From the NCBI RefSeq assembly GCF_003288815.1, contig NZ_NHYM01000008.1, positions 1 to 64,000 of the forward strand: a DNA stretch of 64,000 nt, in the 5' to 3' direction. Source of the DNA: Helicobacter sp. 16-1353. Lineage in GTDB: Bacteria > Campylobacterota > Campylobacteria > Campylobacterales > Helicobacteraceae. Positions 18,178-28,221 of this stretch are shown in pieces (the stretch's first letter is position 1; every line of letters starts with the position of its first letter). The position numbers and the translations under genes are program-made. Under the pieces are notes generated by a model, which ran no database searches, was not told the DNA's origin, and worked only from the letters and a program-made list of their open reading frames with translations.

Positions 18178-19592
18178 CGCAGAATCTCATCTCTTTTTGG
18201 CTTTGAAAAACCATTGATGATACAATCTGCTAGATAGTCATTCCTAGCTACTAAAATATCCTCTGGCACTTCCTGCCCGATAGTAAAATAACTAACAGGC
18301 TTTTTTGTGTCATAGATTAGTGAAAAAATATTTCCAAATCCCTTGCTTTCATCAAGCTTGGAAAAAATAAGAGTATCGATATTTAAGATTCCAAAAGAAT
18401 TATAAATATCACGCAAATCCTCATATCTTGTAGTTGCGGATAATATAAGATTCACATCGATATTATAATCCGCATTTACATATTTTTTTAAAATATCAAG
18501 TTTTTGTTTATCGTGTTGTGAGCTTCCAATCGTATCAATCAAAATATAATCACAATATTTCAAATCTTCCAATGAGCGGGTGAATTCCACTGTGTCATTA
18601 ACTGCATTTATCGAAAGTTTTAGTTTTTTTGCATAAAAAGCAAGTTGGTCGAAAGCCCCGATTCTATAGCTATCAAGTGTAATAAGCCCTACTTTGTATT
18701 TATGGCGAACAGAATAATGTGTAGCTAGTTTGGCTAGAGTCGTGGTTTTCCCCACACCTGTTGGACCTACTAGCATAACGATTCGCTTTCGCTTCATATC
18801 TATATTTTCAGGTCTACAAGAAATCATTTTTCGTAAAACTTCCCTAAAATATCGCTTGATTGTAATGCTATTTTCACGCATATTTACAGGCATAAGATTC
18901 TGCGATAATTGCATAATCTCATCTAAATGTTCATTTTTCATTCCACTATTTTTGCAGATTCTATAAATCTCAGCAAATTCATGTGGAATATTATTTGTAT
19001 TTTGTGTGCGAACATTCATATTATTCCAAAACATACTTTGTATTAGCTTCATTTTATCATTCATCTTATCAAGCTCTTGCCAAATGCTTTTTAATTCTTT
19101 TGGCTCTTCTTGGTTTCTTTTAGCTACCATTTCTCTAGCTATGGAATCCTTTATCTTAGAATCTTTACTTATAGAATCTTCTGTTTGTTTGGTATTTGGT
19201 ATGTTTTCTCTAGGGTTTATAGAATTTTTCTGCGTAAGTGGGGTTAATTTGGCTATTTCTTTTACTGCATTAGTTATTTGGGTGCTAATATCACTATTTT
19301 GTCGTTCTTTTAGCTCTTTTTTTCGCTCAATTGCCTTTTGTGCAATATCTTGTAATCGTTTTTGAACGCTATTATCGGGCAATTCATCTTCATCATTATC
19401 CACTACCTCTTGTTTTACTTCTTGTTTTGGAGCAACTACAACTATCTCCCACAATCCATTTTCCAATAATGATTTCTTGCGAATTTCCTTAGAAGATACG
19501 ATGAGTGCATCTTCGCCGTGTTTATTCTTCGCAATCTCCATCGTTTCTTTATAGCTTGGAGCTGTGTATGTATACATCTGCAAATCTTGCAT
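18174..19592 (-). CDS. flhF: Flagellar biosynthesis GTPase FlhF
   Basis: An SRP-family GTPase that marks the pole for flagellar assembly. 472 residues. The N-terminal B domain is followed by a long charged linker (about 70-190) in which AGATTC-type motifs encode Asp-Ser pairs (TEDSISKDSKIKDSIA). The NG domain has the P-loop LVGPTGVGKTTTLAKLA, LITLDSYRIGAFDQL, YILIDTIGSS and the SKLDESKGFG block near the C-terminus. It is followed with a four-base overlap by flhG and preceded directly by folK. Confidence 0.96.
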   Translation of the reverse strand: MQDLQMYTYTAPSYKETMEIAKNKHGEDALIVSSKEIRKKSLLENGLWEIVVVAPKQEVKQEVVDNDEDELPDNSVQKRLQDIAQKAIERKKELKERQNSDISTQITNAVKEIAKLTPLTQKNSINPRENIPNTKQTEDSISKDSKIKDSIAREMVAKRNQEEPKELKSIWQELDKMNDKMKLIQSMFWNNMNVRTQNTNNIPHEFAEIYRICKNSGMKNEHLDEIMQLSQNLMPVNMRENSITIKRYFREVLRKMISCRPENIDMKRKRIVMLVGPTGVGKTTTLAKLATHYSVRHKYKVGLITLDSYRIGAFDQLAFYAKKLKLSINAVNDTVEFTRSLEDLKYCDYILIDTIGSSQHDKQKLDILKKYVNADYNIDVNLILSATTRYEDLRDIYNSFGILNIDTLIFSKLDESKGFGNIFSLIYDTKKPVSYFTIGQEVPEDILVARNDYLADCIINGFSKPKRDEILR

Positions 19593-20072
19593 TTAGTTTC
19601 CCTTGTAATTAACTTGATATAAAAGAGGAATGAGAACGCTCTCTCTCTCCTGCCAATGCGGATGAGGAATATTTAGCTTACTACTTCTAAAAAAAATATC
19701 ATTAAAAAATAAAATATCAATATCTAGGATTCTCGGGGCATTTTTAAACTTCCTTTTTCTTTTCCTACCAAAAATACGCTCCAAGTAAAAAACAAATCTA
19801 TAAAATTCAATCAAGCACATATTAGTAGTCAAAATCATCGTAGCATTATAAAAATCATTTTGATTAGTATATCCAAATGGGGGATTTTTATATATCGGCG
19901 ATGTTGAAACTAAAACTATATTGCGATTATTTTGCAAACTTCGAAATAGATTTATAAATGTTTTGATGGGATTTTTAAGATTCCCACCAAGTGATAAAAT
20001 GCTGGTATTTTGCAAATATAATCTATTTGTTTGTTTCATAGGAAAAAATGAATGGCAAATTATTTCTCGCAT
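19593..20072 (-). CDS. folK: 6-Hydroxymethyl-7,8-dihydropterin pyrophosphokinase FolK
   Basis: 159 residues, cytoplasmic folate synthesis enzyme. Family blocks: SLGGNLKNPIKTF (SxGSNLGD position), VSTSPIYKNPPFGYTNQNDFYNATMIL, and the signature RILDIDILFFNDI with the two metal-binding Asp residues, then IPHPHWQERESVLIPL. The annotated N-terminus is about ten residues longer than usual, so Met12 is a possible alternative start. It ends right at the flhF start. Confidence 0.93.
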   Translation of the reverse strand: MREIICHSFFPMKQTNRLYLQNTSILSLGGNLKNPIKTFINLFRSLQNNRNIVLVSTSPIYKNPPFGYTNQNDFYNATMILTTNMCLIEFYRFVFYLERIFGRKRKRKFKNAPRILDIDILFFNDIFFRSSKLNIPHPHWQERESVLIPLLYQVNYKGN

Positions 20073-20087
20073 ATTCTCCCCTTGTTT

Positions 20088-21104
20088 TTATAGAATCTCC
20101 GCTCTGCCATTTTTCATCACAACTAAATCCTCAATTCTAATCCCAAAATCATTTGGAATATAGATTCCTGGCTCTATAGAAAAAACCATTCCATCTTCTA
20201 TAATCGTATCACTTTTGCGTGAGATTATAGGAAATTCGTGAATATCAAGCCCTATTCCGTGTCCTGTAGAATGGGTGAAATAATCTCCATACCCAGCTTT
20301 TAATATAATATCCCTTGCAATATGGTCAATCTCCTTTGCCATCATTCCGCTTCTTGCTTTATTAATCGCATTTTTTTGTGCTTTTAGAACAATGTCATAA
20401 ATCTTTTGTATTTGTTTAGGGAATTTCTGTGATTTTGAAAAGCGAATCTCCCCATCATAATACGCACTTCTAGTCATATCCGAACAATATCGATTGTATT
20501 TAATCCCTGCATCAAATAAAATCAAATCGCCCTTTTTAAATCTATCTTTTGTGGCTTGTGCGTGGGGTTTAGCAGCATTTTTATTTAATGCAACAATAGG
20601 ACTAAATGAAAGAGAATATTTGCCTTTATGCTCCAAAAACTGCCTTGCTTTGAAATTCAAATAATACTCATCTCTACCATCAATATTGTTTCTACTTAGA
20701 TATTTTGCAAATTTTTTAAACGCTTTTTTGTTTAACTTTTGCGATTTTTTAATAATATTAATCTCATCTTCGCTTTTTATCATTCTTAGTTTTTTATGAA
20801 AACTAATTTCGGCTTTTAGATTTAACTTAGAGCTGATTTTATTATAAGATTCTAGATTCAAATCAAATGGGTCAAAAACTATATCCTTCTCATCTTTTGC
20901 GACAAGAAAAAGGCTTTTTACTAAGTCATCGCTATCTATAATCTCGATATTTTTTCTATGTTTTGTTCTTTCCTTTGCTTCAAGCGTATACCTACTATCC
21001 GTTATAAAATATATATGCTCATCGTTTTTAAACAAGATTCCATTATCACAGGAGAATCCACATTCATAAAACATAGCACTTTCGTTCATTGTAATAAATG
21101 ACAT
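20088..21104 (-). CDS. pepQ: M24 metallopeptidase, Xaa-Pro aminopeptidase/prolidase type
   Basis: 338 residues. A pita-bread aminopeptidase fold carries the five metal ligands: Asp in LILFDAGIKYNRYCSDMTR (two Asp), His in HSTGHGIGLDIHE, Glu in FSIEPGIYIP and Glu in GIRIEDLVV. It would release residues before proline in small peptides in the cytoplasm. It lies between aroQ and folK as in H. pylori, where the gene is called pepQ. The start codon overlaps the aroQ stop by one base. Confidence 0.92.
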   Translation of the reverse strand: MSFITMNESAMFYECGFSCDNGILFKNDEHIYFITDSRYTLEAKERTKHRKNIEIIDSDDLVKSLFLVAKDEKDIVFDPFDLNLESYNKISSKLNLKAEISFHKKLRMIKSEDEINIIKKSQKLNKKAFKKFAKYLSRNNIDGRDEYYLNFKARQFLEHKGKYSLSFSPIVALNKNAAKPHAQATKDRFKKGDLILFDAGIKYNRYCSDMTRSAYYDGEIRFSKSQKFPKQIQKIYDIVLKAQKNAINKARSGMMAKEIDHIARDIILKAGYGDYFTHSTGHGIGLDIHEFPIISRKSDTIIEDGMVFSIEPGIYIPNDFGIRIEDLVVMKNGRAEIL

Positions 21105-21568
21105 TATTTCTGCTCTTGCTGTTTTTGTGCATTTATTTCTGTTATTATCTGCATTAATGATAATAATCCCAAATGATACCCAAAAGGTCCAAATCCCGTT
21201 ATCACACCAGCACTAGCTGCACCACTATAAGATTTTTTTCTAAAATCTTCTCTCGCAAAAATATTACTCAAATGCACTTCCACAACAGGCATTCCAGCTA
21301 ATGCAATTGCATCGGCTATCGCTACTGATGTATGTGAAAATGCAGCAGGATTTATTAGGATTCCATCGCTCACGCCGATACATTCTTGAATCTTATCTAC
21401 GATTTCACCCTCAAAATTACTTTGAAAAAATTCTACTTCAAAATTATTTTGCTTTGCTAAAGTCTCAAGATTTTGATGAATCTGCTCTAACTTCATCGGT
21501 CCATAAAGTCGTGGGTCTCTGTGTCCTAGCATATTTAGATTTGGTCCTTGAATTACAATTATTTTCAT
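21104..21568 (-). CDS. aroQ: Type II 3-dehydroquinate dehydratase
   Basis: 154 residues, third step of the shikimate pathway, dodecameric enzyme. Motifs: IQGPNLNMLGHRDPRLYG with the catalytic Arg/Tyr loop, FFQSNFEGEIVDKIQE, ILINPAAFSHTSVAIADA and VEVHLSNIFAREDFRKKS. It is the first gene of the unit that runs aroQ-pepQ-folK-flhF. A short spacer of 45 bases separates it from the membrane-protein gene upstream. Confidence 0.96.
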   Translation of the reverse strand: MKIIVIQGPNLNMLGHRDPRLYGPMKLEQIHQNLETLAKQNNFEVEFFQSNFEGEIVDKIQECIGVSDGILINPAAFSHTSVAIADAIALAGMPVVEVHLSNIFAREDFRKKSYSGAASAGVITGFGPFGYHLGLLSLMQIITEINAQKQQEQK

Positions 21569-21613
21569 TTTTTACTCCAAAATATTATTTAAAAGAATTA
21601 TATCACATAGGAA

Positions 21614-23053
21614 TTAATAAAACTCATCAACACGAAAGCTATTTAATCCAAATTTATGAGCATAAAGCGGATTTGGACTTTCTTGTGGAATATCTGTAGG
21701 AAGCAGAGAATCTATAAAATTACGATACTTGAATCTAAAAATATTCTCCACTACAACATCATAATTCCCCATAGATTTCTGCTTTTGTATATAAGTCAGC
21801 ATATTATTCCAACGATTATAAAATGCATAATAATCGCTAAAAACAAAACTACTATAGCCAATAGTAAGGCATATTAGTGCTAAATTTACAATCTTAGAAT
21901 TTACTAATTTATTATATAAAATACAAAATATCGCAATAATAATCATATTATCTCCTAGTCTTGCACGAGGTGGTAATATGAGAATCTGAATCCCAGATAA
22001 ACATAAAAGCAAATAAACCAAATAAAGACAGAAAATAATAAAAAATATCCTATCTTTTCTCAAATACCAAAGTAAGAAAAATACAAGAATGTGATATAAA
22101 AGCGTATTAGTATTTAATAAAAGTAGCACAAGCACACAAACACAAAGTGCAAAATATGCTATTTTAAATCTATCTACGACTTTAAATCTACAAAATATCG
22201 CGAATATAATAAAAACAAAAAATTCAAAAATGAATGTTTTAGATGAATCTAAGGTAGCTAAGATTCTGCCTATTTTATCGCTAAAGGAAAGGTGCAACAA
22301 CTCTCCCAAAGTTAAAAACTGCCCATCTAAAACAGACATTGATGCTCTTGCGGCATTTCCGGGAGAAAAGTATAAAACACAGAATCCTAGTATAAAAAAT
22401 ACAATCCCCAATATATACCACAATGGAATCTTTATTTTTACTTTGAGTGCATAGCATAATAATATAATATGAATTACTATGCTAACCGCTCCTATCGGCT
22501 CACTTGCCATTCCTCCAAAAAAGCTAAATATAATAAATAATGGCAAAAATCTATTTTTAACACAAAATAATGTTTTTTGATGTGTAAAAATATCTTGATA
22601 AAATAATCGATATGGAAGTAAAACAAGCATTAAAAGCAGGATTCCCCACATATAATTTACACTTCCAGCACCCCATAGAAAATCCGCCCCAAATGGTGCA
22701 AAATAAAGCAATAAAAAACAAATTAATAAAATAGTAAGAAAATCTTTTGATGTTGATGGGGTTTTCGCGAATATAAATATAAAAAATATAAAGATAAAGA
22801 TTGTTCCAACAAAAGCATTTAAAACATCAAATAAATGCTCATTTATGCCACCAACAAAGCCGACAAAAAGTAACTCTCCAATTCTGCCATTCCAAGATAG
22901 ATAGGATTCTATTGAGGATTTTATACCATCTTTTGCTTTTATTGCAGCATATAAATCATCGGCTTGCGGTGGAAGTAAGAAATTTAAACAAAGGAGAAAA
23001 AGAAAAATCCCTAAAGATATGAAAAAAAGCTTAAATGCTACATTTCTATTCAA
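21614..23053 (-). CDS. Multi-pass membrane protein, GT-C/DUF6056-like
   Basis: 479 residues with roughly 12 hydrophobic segments. The first periplasmic loop reads LPPQADDLYAAIKAKDGI...SYLSWNGRIGEL. An acidic pair after the first helix followed by a WNGR block is typical of DUF6056-like, GT-C-fold glycosyltransferase relatives that use lipid-linked sugars. Other parts are Phe/Ile/Leu-rich helices with little to place them. It could modify surface glycans. Substrate and family are my best guess, not firm. It lies upstream of aroQ in the same direction. Confidence 0.6.
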   Translation of the reverse strand: MNRNVAFKLFFISLGIFLFLLCLNFLLPPQADDLYAAIKAKDGIKSSIESYLSWNGRIGELLFVGFVGGINEHLFDVLNAFVGTIFIFIFFIFIFAKTPSTSKDFLTILLICFLLLYFAPFGADFLWGAGSVNYMWGILLLMLVLLPYRLFYQDIFTHQKTLFCVKNRFLPLFIIFSFFGGMASEPIGAVSIVIHIILLCYALKVKIKIPLWYILGIVFFILGFCVLYFSPGNAARASMSVLDGQFLTLGELLHLSFSDKIGRILATLDSSKTFIFEFFVFIIFAIFCRFKVVDRFKIAYFALCVCVLVLLLLNTNTLLYHILVFFLLWYLRKDRIFFIIFCLYLVYLLLCLSGIQILILPPRARLGDNMIIIAIFCILYNKLVNSKIVNLALICLTIGYSSFVFSDYYAFYNRWNNMLTYIQKQKSMGNYDVVVENIFRFKYRNFIDSLLPTDIPQESPNPLYAHKFGLNSFRVDEFY

Positions 23054-23265
23054 AACAATCCTTAAAAAATAAATCTAATGCTATCAAAACATAGCTTATA
23101 AATTTTAGGTTTCTTTATCTTTTGATATTTATATTTTAAGATTATAAGATTTGTATTACTTAGCACCAAGTGCAAATTGAAAATATGATTTTAAAATAAT
23201 TGAAGATTTAATAATTAAGAAGCAGATTCTTAACCATAGATTGTATTAAAAACATAGCAAATAAT

Positions 23266-23292
23266 ATGGCAATTATATATAATAATTGCCAT
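23266..23292 (-). terminator. Terminator-like hairpin after dnaK
   Basis: ATGGCAATTAT (23266-23276) pairs perfectly with ATAATTGCCAT (23282-23292) around a five-base loop, five bases past the dnaK stop. The likely end of the hrcA-grpE-dnaK transcript. Confidence 0.65.
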
Positions 23293-23297
23293 AAAAA

Positions 23298-25193
23298 CTA
23301 CTCGACTTCAGCGTCGATTACATCATCATCTTTTTTAGATTCTGCTCTAGATTCACCGCTAGATGCTCCAGCTCCATTTTTATCGCCAGATTTGGCATAC
23401 ATTGCTTCGGCTAGTTTGTGGCTCACATCATTTAGGGCTTTTATTTTGGAATCTATCTCTTCTTTTGAAGCATTTTCATTTTTCAATGTCGCTTTTAAGT
23501 CCTCAATCGCCTTTGTGATATTCGCCCTATCATCATCACTCAAGCCCTCTTTTATCTCGCCTAGGCTTTTTTCAGTTTGATACACTAGGGAATCCGCCGT
23601 ATTTCGTGCCTCAATCACCTCTTTTCGCTTGGCGTCCTCCTCCTTGTGTAGCTCGGCGTCTTTTACCATTTTATCTATTTCGCTATCGCTTAGTCCGCTT
23701 GAGCCAGTGATTTTGATTTCTTGGGACTTGCCTGTTGCCTTATCTTTCGCGCTAACAGTTAGGATTCCATTAGCGTCAATATCGAATGTAACCTCGATTT
23801 GCGGCACACCCCTAGGAGCAGATGGAATCCCAGTCAAATCAAATCGCCCTAGCGATTTATTATCCCTTGCAAGCTCCCTTTCGCCTTGTAAAACATGTAT
23901 AGAAACTGCTGGTTGATTATCTTCTGCGGTGGAGAAAATCTGCGCTTTTTTCGCCGGAATGGTAATCCCTCGTTCGATAACCTTTGTCATCACGCCGCCC
24001 AAAGTCTCAATCCCTAGGCTAAGTGGCGTTACATCAAGCAATAGCACATCTTTCACATCGCCTTTTAACACCCCACCTTGAATCGCCGCTCCAATCGCCA
24101 CAACCTCATCTGGATTGACCGACTTATTAAGCTCTTTGTTGGTGAATTCCTTAACTCTATCTTGGACTTTTGGGATTCTAGTAGAGCCGCCGACCATCAC
24201 AACCTCAGAAATATCGCTTTTAGAGAGTTTGGAATCCTTAATAACCTCTTCTATTTTTTTAATCGTTTGCTCGATTAAGTCATCGATTAGGCTCTCAAAC
24301 TTCGCTCTAGTGAGCTTTTTAACCAAGTGTTTTGGACCACTTGCATCAGCTGTGATAAATGGCAAGTTTATCTCGCTCTCACTCGCACTACTTAGCTCTT
24401 TTTTGGCATTTTCTGCGGCGTCTTTTAGCCTCTGCAACGCCATTACATCATTTTTTATATCAATACCGCTCTCATCTTTAAACTCCTTTGCCGCCCAATC
24501 AATTATGCGATTATCAAAGTCATCGCCCCCAAGGAAGGCATCTCCGCCAGTAGCTAGAACCTCCACTACATTATCCCCAGTCTCTAGCACGGTCACATCG
24601 AATGTCCCGCCACCAAGGTCATAAACCATAATTTTCTCAGATTCTTTCTTATCCAAGCCATAGGCTAAAGCCGCACTTGTAGGCTCATTTATAATCCGCA
24701 AGACATTTAGCCCAGCGATAGTTCCAGCCTCTTTTGTCGCCTTTCGTTGGCTATCGTTGAAATACGCCGGCACAGTTATCACCGCCTCGCTTACGCTTTC
24801 GCCCAGATACGCCTCGGCGTCCTCTTTTAGCTTCATTAGGATTTTCGCACTGATTTCTTGTGGGGTGTAGATTTTCCCACTAATTTCAACAGCACACGCT
24901 CCATTCCTATCGACAATCTTATAAGGCAATCGTTTCTCAGCCTCTTTAGCTTTGTCTTCATTAAACATAAGCCCCATAATTCGCTTAATCGAATAAATCG
25001 TTTTTTGTGGATTTGTGATTGCCTGTCGTTTTGCACTCTCACCCACTAGAATCTCACCTTTATCGGTAAATGCTACGATTGATGGGGTGGTGTTTTTACC
25101 CTCTTTGTTGGCTATGATTTTCGCCTCATTGCCCTCAAAAATACTCATTGCTGAATTTGTTGTTCCTAAATCTATTCCTAAAACTTTACTCAT
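23298..25193 (-). CDS. dnaK: Chaperone DnaK (Hsp70)
   Basis: 631 residues. The N-terminal nucleotide-binding domain shows [45 protein letters not shown] and [14 protein letters not shown]. The substrate-binding domain follows the [17 protein letters not shown] linker region, and the tail ends in acidic [10 protein letters not shown]. It works with GrpE and DnaJ in protein folding. Third gene of the hrcA-grpE-dnaK operon, 16 bases after grpE, and likely under HrcA control from the operon's CIRCE-like site. Confidence 0.98.
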   Translation of the reverse strand: MSKVLGIDLGTTNSAMSIFEGNEAKIIANKEGKNTTPSIVAFTDKGEILVGESAKRQAITNPQKTIYSIKRIMGLMFNEDKAKEAEKRLPYKIVDRNGACAVEISGKIYTPQEISAKILMKLKEDAEAYLGESVSEAVITVPAYFNDSQRKATKEAGTIAGLNVLRIINEPTSAALAYGLDKKESEKIMVYDLGGGTFDVTVLETGDNVVEVLATGGDAFLGGDDFDNRIIDWAAKEFKDESGIDIKNDVMALQRLKDAAENAKKELSSASESEINLPFITADASGPKHLVKKLTRAKFESLIDDLIEQTIKKIEEVIKDSKLSKSDISEVVMVGGSTRIPKVQDRVKEFTNKELNKSVNPDEVVAIGAAIQGGVLKGDVKDVLLLDVTPLSLGIETLGGVMTKVIERGITIPAKKAQIFSTAEDNQPAVSIHVLQGERELARDNKSLGRFDLTGIPSAPRGVPQIEVTFDIDANGILTVSAKDKATGKSQEIKITGSSGLSDSEIDKMVKDAELHKEEDAKRKEVIEARNTADSLVYQTEKSLGEIKEGLSDDDRANITKAIEDLKATLKNENASKEEIDSKIKALNDVSHKLAEAMYAKSGDKNGAGASSGESRAESKKDDDVIDAEVE

Positions 25194-25209
25194 TTTTATC
25201 TCCTTAATT

Positions 25210-25800
25210 TTAATTGTTTTTTGTGATTGAAACCATAGAAGGGCGTATTACACGCTCTTTATACTTATATCCCTTTTGCATAACTTGGGATATTTCGCCA
25301 TCGTTTTTGCTCTCATCTTTGACCTGCATAATGGCATTATGCAAATTTGGGTCAAACTCCTTATCCGCTGGAATTGGCGTAATGCCGTGCTTGTTTAGTG
25401 CTTTTAAGAAGTTTTCAAGCGTGAGCTGAATGCCGTTTTTTACGCTTTGTAATTTTTCTTTTAGATTTGCAGAATCTGTGGAATCTTTAGAATCTAAATC
25501 TATCCCATTTAGTGCAGATTCAAGCGTATCTAGCACTGGAAGCAAATCTTTTAAAATCATTTCATTTGCATATTCCAAGCTTTGATATTTTTCCCGCTCC
25601 AATCTCTTTTTCACATTCTCAAACTCTGCATACGCTCGCACATATCTATCCTCTAACTCCTTTATTTTTAAATCTTTTTCTTTTAATAAATCTTTAGAAT
25701 CCAATTCATTTTCACCATTGTTTGTAGAATCTAAATTATCTACATCTTTTATATCTTGCTTTTTATTCTTATTTTTATCATTAAAATTTTTATGTCCCAA
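25210..25800 (-). CDS. grpE: Nucleotide exchange factor GrpE
   Basis: 196 residues. A long N-terminal coiled coil ([22 protein letters not shown]...) leads to the beta domain with [12 protein letters not shown] and [14 protein letters not shown]. The start appears to be TTG, five bases after a strong AAGGAGG. AGATTC motifs are embedded and give Asp-Ser rich bits ([16 protein letters not shown] and [12 protein letters not shown]). GrpE releases ADP from DnaK. It lies between hrcA and dnaK. Confidence 0.96.
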   Translation of the reverse strand: MGHKNFNDKNKNKKQDIKDVDNLDSTNNGENELDSKDLLKEKDLKIKELEDRYVRAYAEFENVKKRLEREKYQSLEYANEMILKDLLPVLDTLESALNGIDLDSKDSTDSANLKEKLQSVKNGIQLTLENFLKALNKHGITPIPADKEFDPNLHNAIMQVKDESKNDGEISQVMQKGYKYKERVIRPSMVSITKNN

Positions 25801-25821
25801 ATTAACCTCCTTTTATAAGAT

Positions 25822-26595
25822 TTAAGATGCAATTGCATTATAGAATGAACTATAATCTCGTCTTAACTCACCAGCTACAAACATCTTGCCATAATTATCT
25901 TTAAATCTTATGTCTTGTAATATACCAAGATACCCTTCTCCTAGCAAATCAAAATAAAATCCATTTTTAAGCTCGTAGTATATTTTACCTTTAATGAGAT
26001 TTAAAATAAAACCTAAATCTTTAATAAAATTTAACTCATCAAAGCCAAAATTATAAACTTTAGAGCTACTTATATTTTCTAATTTAGTATAAAGAGAGTT
26101 TGCACATACGCTTTTAGCGATGTTTTTAATCTCCTCAATATCTTGATAAAGTAATTCATTTAGAAAATTATGCAAATGTTTCGTATATGGCACAATTGTT
26201 TCTGTCGTATCAAAGACTAAAATACTATATTTGTTTTCATAATTTATAAGTTTTTGTAAAGTTTCTTGTTTAAAAATTTTTATATTACAAAATATTTTAT
26301 ATTCCTCACTAGCCTTATTTACGCTATCCATACTATCAATATTAATGACATTTGCAATATTAATTCTTGCTCGCCAATATGATTTTAAAGTATTATTTGT
26401 AGGGATTTTACCGCTACTAATATGCGGTTGTGCCAAGATTCCCTCATCAACTAAAACCTTAAAATAATTTCTTATAGTAGCAGATGAGATTTTCATATCA
26501 ACACTAAGCTTTAATGATTCAGAACCGATAGGCTCACCATCTTTGATATAGATTGCTATCATTTCATTCAATAATCTTTCGCGTTTTTTATTCAA
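25822..26595 (-). CDS. hrcA: Heat-shock repressor HrcA
   Basis: About 257 residues, a shortened HrcA as in Helicobacter (others are about 340). The N-terminal winged helix has the family text LLNEMIAIYIKDGEPIGSESL and SSATIRNYFKVLVDEGIL with the HISSGKIPT wing. The frame can begin at TTG 26601, but a ribosome site AAAAGGA fits better with TTG at 26595, seven bases downstream of it, so I chose that. HrcA represses heat-shock operons by binding CIRCE; candidate sites lie upstream of this operon and of groES. Confidence 0.93.
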   Translation of the reverse strand: MNKKRERLLNEMIAIYIKDGEPIGSESLKLSVDMKISSATIRNYFKVLVDEGILAQPHISSGKIPTNNTLKSYWRARINIANVINIDSMDSVNKASEEYKIFCNIKIFKQETLQKLINYENKYSILVFDTTETIVPYTKHLHNFLNELLYQDIEEIKNIAKSVCANSLYTKLENISSSKVYNFGFDELNFIKDLGFILNLIKGKIYYELKNGFYFDLLGEGYLGILQDIRFKDNYGKMFVAGELRRDYSSFYNAIAS

Positions 26596-26636
26596 AATCA
26601 AATCCTTTTAAAATTATTATAAGAAATCCAAAAAGA

Positions 26637-26642
26637 ATTATA
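26637..26642 (-). promoter_or_regulatory. -10 box of the hrcA operon
   Basis: On the minus strand the sequence reads TGC-TATAAT, an extended -10, about 40 bases before the hrcA start. No good -35 hexamer is seen. The CIRCE-like site lies just upstream. Confidence 0.55.
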
Positions 26643-26660
26643 GCATAAATTTTTAAAAAA

Positions 26661-26687
26661 TTAGCACTCTAATAAAAATATTGCTAT
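26661..26687. promoter_or_regulatory. Imperfect CIRCE operator upstream of hrcA
   Basis: TTAGCACTC (26661-26669), nine bases, then TATTGCTAT (26679-26687). The left arm is a perfect CIRCE half-site; the right arm matches six of nine. It lies next to the hrcA promoter and suggests weak autoregulation by HrcA. The rest of the 348-base gap to selD is AT-rich and shows nothing beyond the selD -10 box. Confidence 0.6.
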
Positions 26688-26902
26688 TTTTTATCATAAT
26701 TTTTATAAATATTTAGTCTAATATAGTTAATCTTTATAAATAATTTAATTTAATTTAATTGATATTATTAATGAATATTTACTATTTTAAGAAACAAGTT
26801 ATAAATCAATATATTTATTTTAAGGTTACAATACTGCAAGAAAATCCGCAAAGCAAAATATAATTATCGAATCTTGATTAAATTAAAAACCTAATATTTT
26901 GT

Positions 26903-26908
26903 TATAAT
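26903..26908 (+). promoter_or_regulatory. -10 box of selD
   Basis: TGT-TATAAT, an extended -10, 42 bases before the proposed GTG start of selD. Confidence 0.45.
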
Positions 26909-26949
26909 ATTTGAATAAATTCATATAATTTTTTAAGGTATATAAAAGT

Positions 26950-28137
26950 GTGGAAGAGATAAAGAAAATCACAAATTTTGTTAGTTGTGCGGGCTGAGCT
27001 GCAAAAGTGGGTCTGGCAGACCTAAGACAAATCACAGCGAATCTCAATCAACCAAATTACCCAAACTTGCTAGTCGATTTTAAAGACAACGACGATAGCG
27101 GAATCTACCAAGTGGGCGATATGCTTTTGGTGCAGAGCGTGGATTTTATCACGCCGGTAGTCGATAGCCTCTATATCTATGGGCAGATTGCCGCGGCGAA
27201 CTCCCTAAGCGATGTCTTTGCGAAAGGTGCGGAGGCGAAAACTGCCCTAAGTATCCTTATGTGGGACGATGTGCATATCACCACAAGCGAGGTTAATGAA
27301 ATCTTGCAAGGCGGACTTTCCAAGCTAATAGAGGCGGATTGTGCCTTGCTTGGCGGACATAGCATAAACGATAAAGAGCAGAAGTTCGGCTTAAGCGTAA
27401 CAGGCGTAATTGACCTAAAAGCAAAAGACGCACCTAAGGGAGGCTATTGGCGGAATAATACTGCCAAAATTGGGGATTCTATAATCCTAACCAAACCGCT
27501 TGGAAGCGGGATTCTAACGACGGCAATGAAAGCTGGGCTAATGGAGTTTAAGCCAAATTTAGATGTGGTAATTTCAATGGCGAGTTTAAATCTAAAGGCA
27601 ATGCAAGTTGCAAAAGCCTTTGAAATCCACGCTTGTAGCGATGTAACGGGCTTTGGGCTTATCGGGCATTTGAACGAAATGATAAATGAAAATATTTCGA
27701 TAAAGATTTACACGAATAATATTCTGCTCTTTGATAGAGTGGAGGAATTTTCGATGAAAGGGGCTGTTCCGGGCGGTAGCTGGAAAAATAAAATGGCTTT
27801 AGAATCTGTGGTAAAAAATAATATGGGGGCGAAAATTGGGGAATCTACAGAATCTAGCAAATCCGGCTCTTTAGATTCTGCTAAATCCGGAAAATCTGCG
27901 GAATCTAACGCCTTAGATTCTCTAGCAGAATCTAGCAAATCCGCCCAATCTAGCAAAATTAAAAACCAAAAAAACGACATAATTTATTATGACACGCAAA
28001 CCTCCGGCGGACTTTTAATCGCCTTAGAATCTAGAGTGGCAGAAAAGCTAAATAGAATCTTAAATGAAGAGGGCGTAGAATCCCACATAATCGCCGAATG
28101 TGTCGCAAAAAGCGATTATAGGATTTATTTAATATAA
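26950..28137 (+). CDS. selD: Selenocysteine-containing selenide, water dikinase SelD
   Basis: Makes selenophosphate from selenide and ATP. The uninterrupted frame opens only at GTG 27007 (MGLADLRQI), but upstream in the same frame lie an N-terminus and an in-frame TGA at 26995-26997 in the context VSCAG-Sec-AAK, the SelD active-site motif (CAG-C/U-AAK). From GTG 26950 the protein has 395 residues with Sec at position 16. Later blocks: DDSGIYQVGDMLLVQSVDF, NSLSDVFAKGA, GGHSINDKEQKFGLSVTG, CSDVTGFGLIGHL and DTQTSGGLL. Around residues 293-337 a Ser/Glu/Lys-rich insertion built from AGATTC-type repeats interrupts the fold. The ribosome site (AAGG) is weak. selA, selB and tRNA-Sec are outside the window. 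Confidence 0.93.
27008..27024 (+). promoter_or_regulatory. Bacterial SECIS-like hairpin in selD
   Basis: TGGGTCT (27008-27014) pairs with AGACCTA (27018-27024), with one G-T wobble, around the loop GGC. The loop is 17 bases past the TGA at 26995-26997, the spacing expected for SelB-dependent Sec insertion, and it exposes G in the loop as in known bacterial SECIS elements. Confidence 0.7.
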
Positions 28138-28221
28138 TGCCATATATCTCATTCTTTAAGAAACTATCGCAAACAAAAGTGGAATCTGCCTATTTATTTT
28201 GAAATAAGAATTAATGATAAT

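Noticed and set aside
24115-24624. 169-codon frame antisense to dnaK
   Set aside because: Shadow of dnaK with Ser/Leu-rich composition; no independent signal.
27007-27009. GTG 27007 as the start of selD
   Set aside because: It would drop the catalytic CAG-Sec-AAK motif that lies just upstream in frame.
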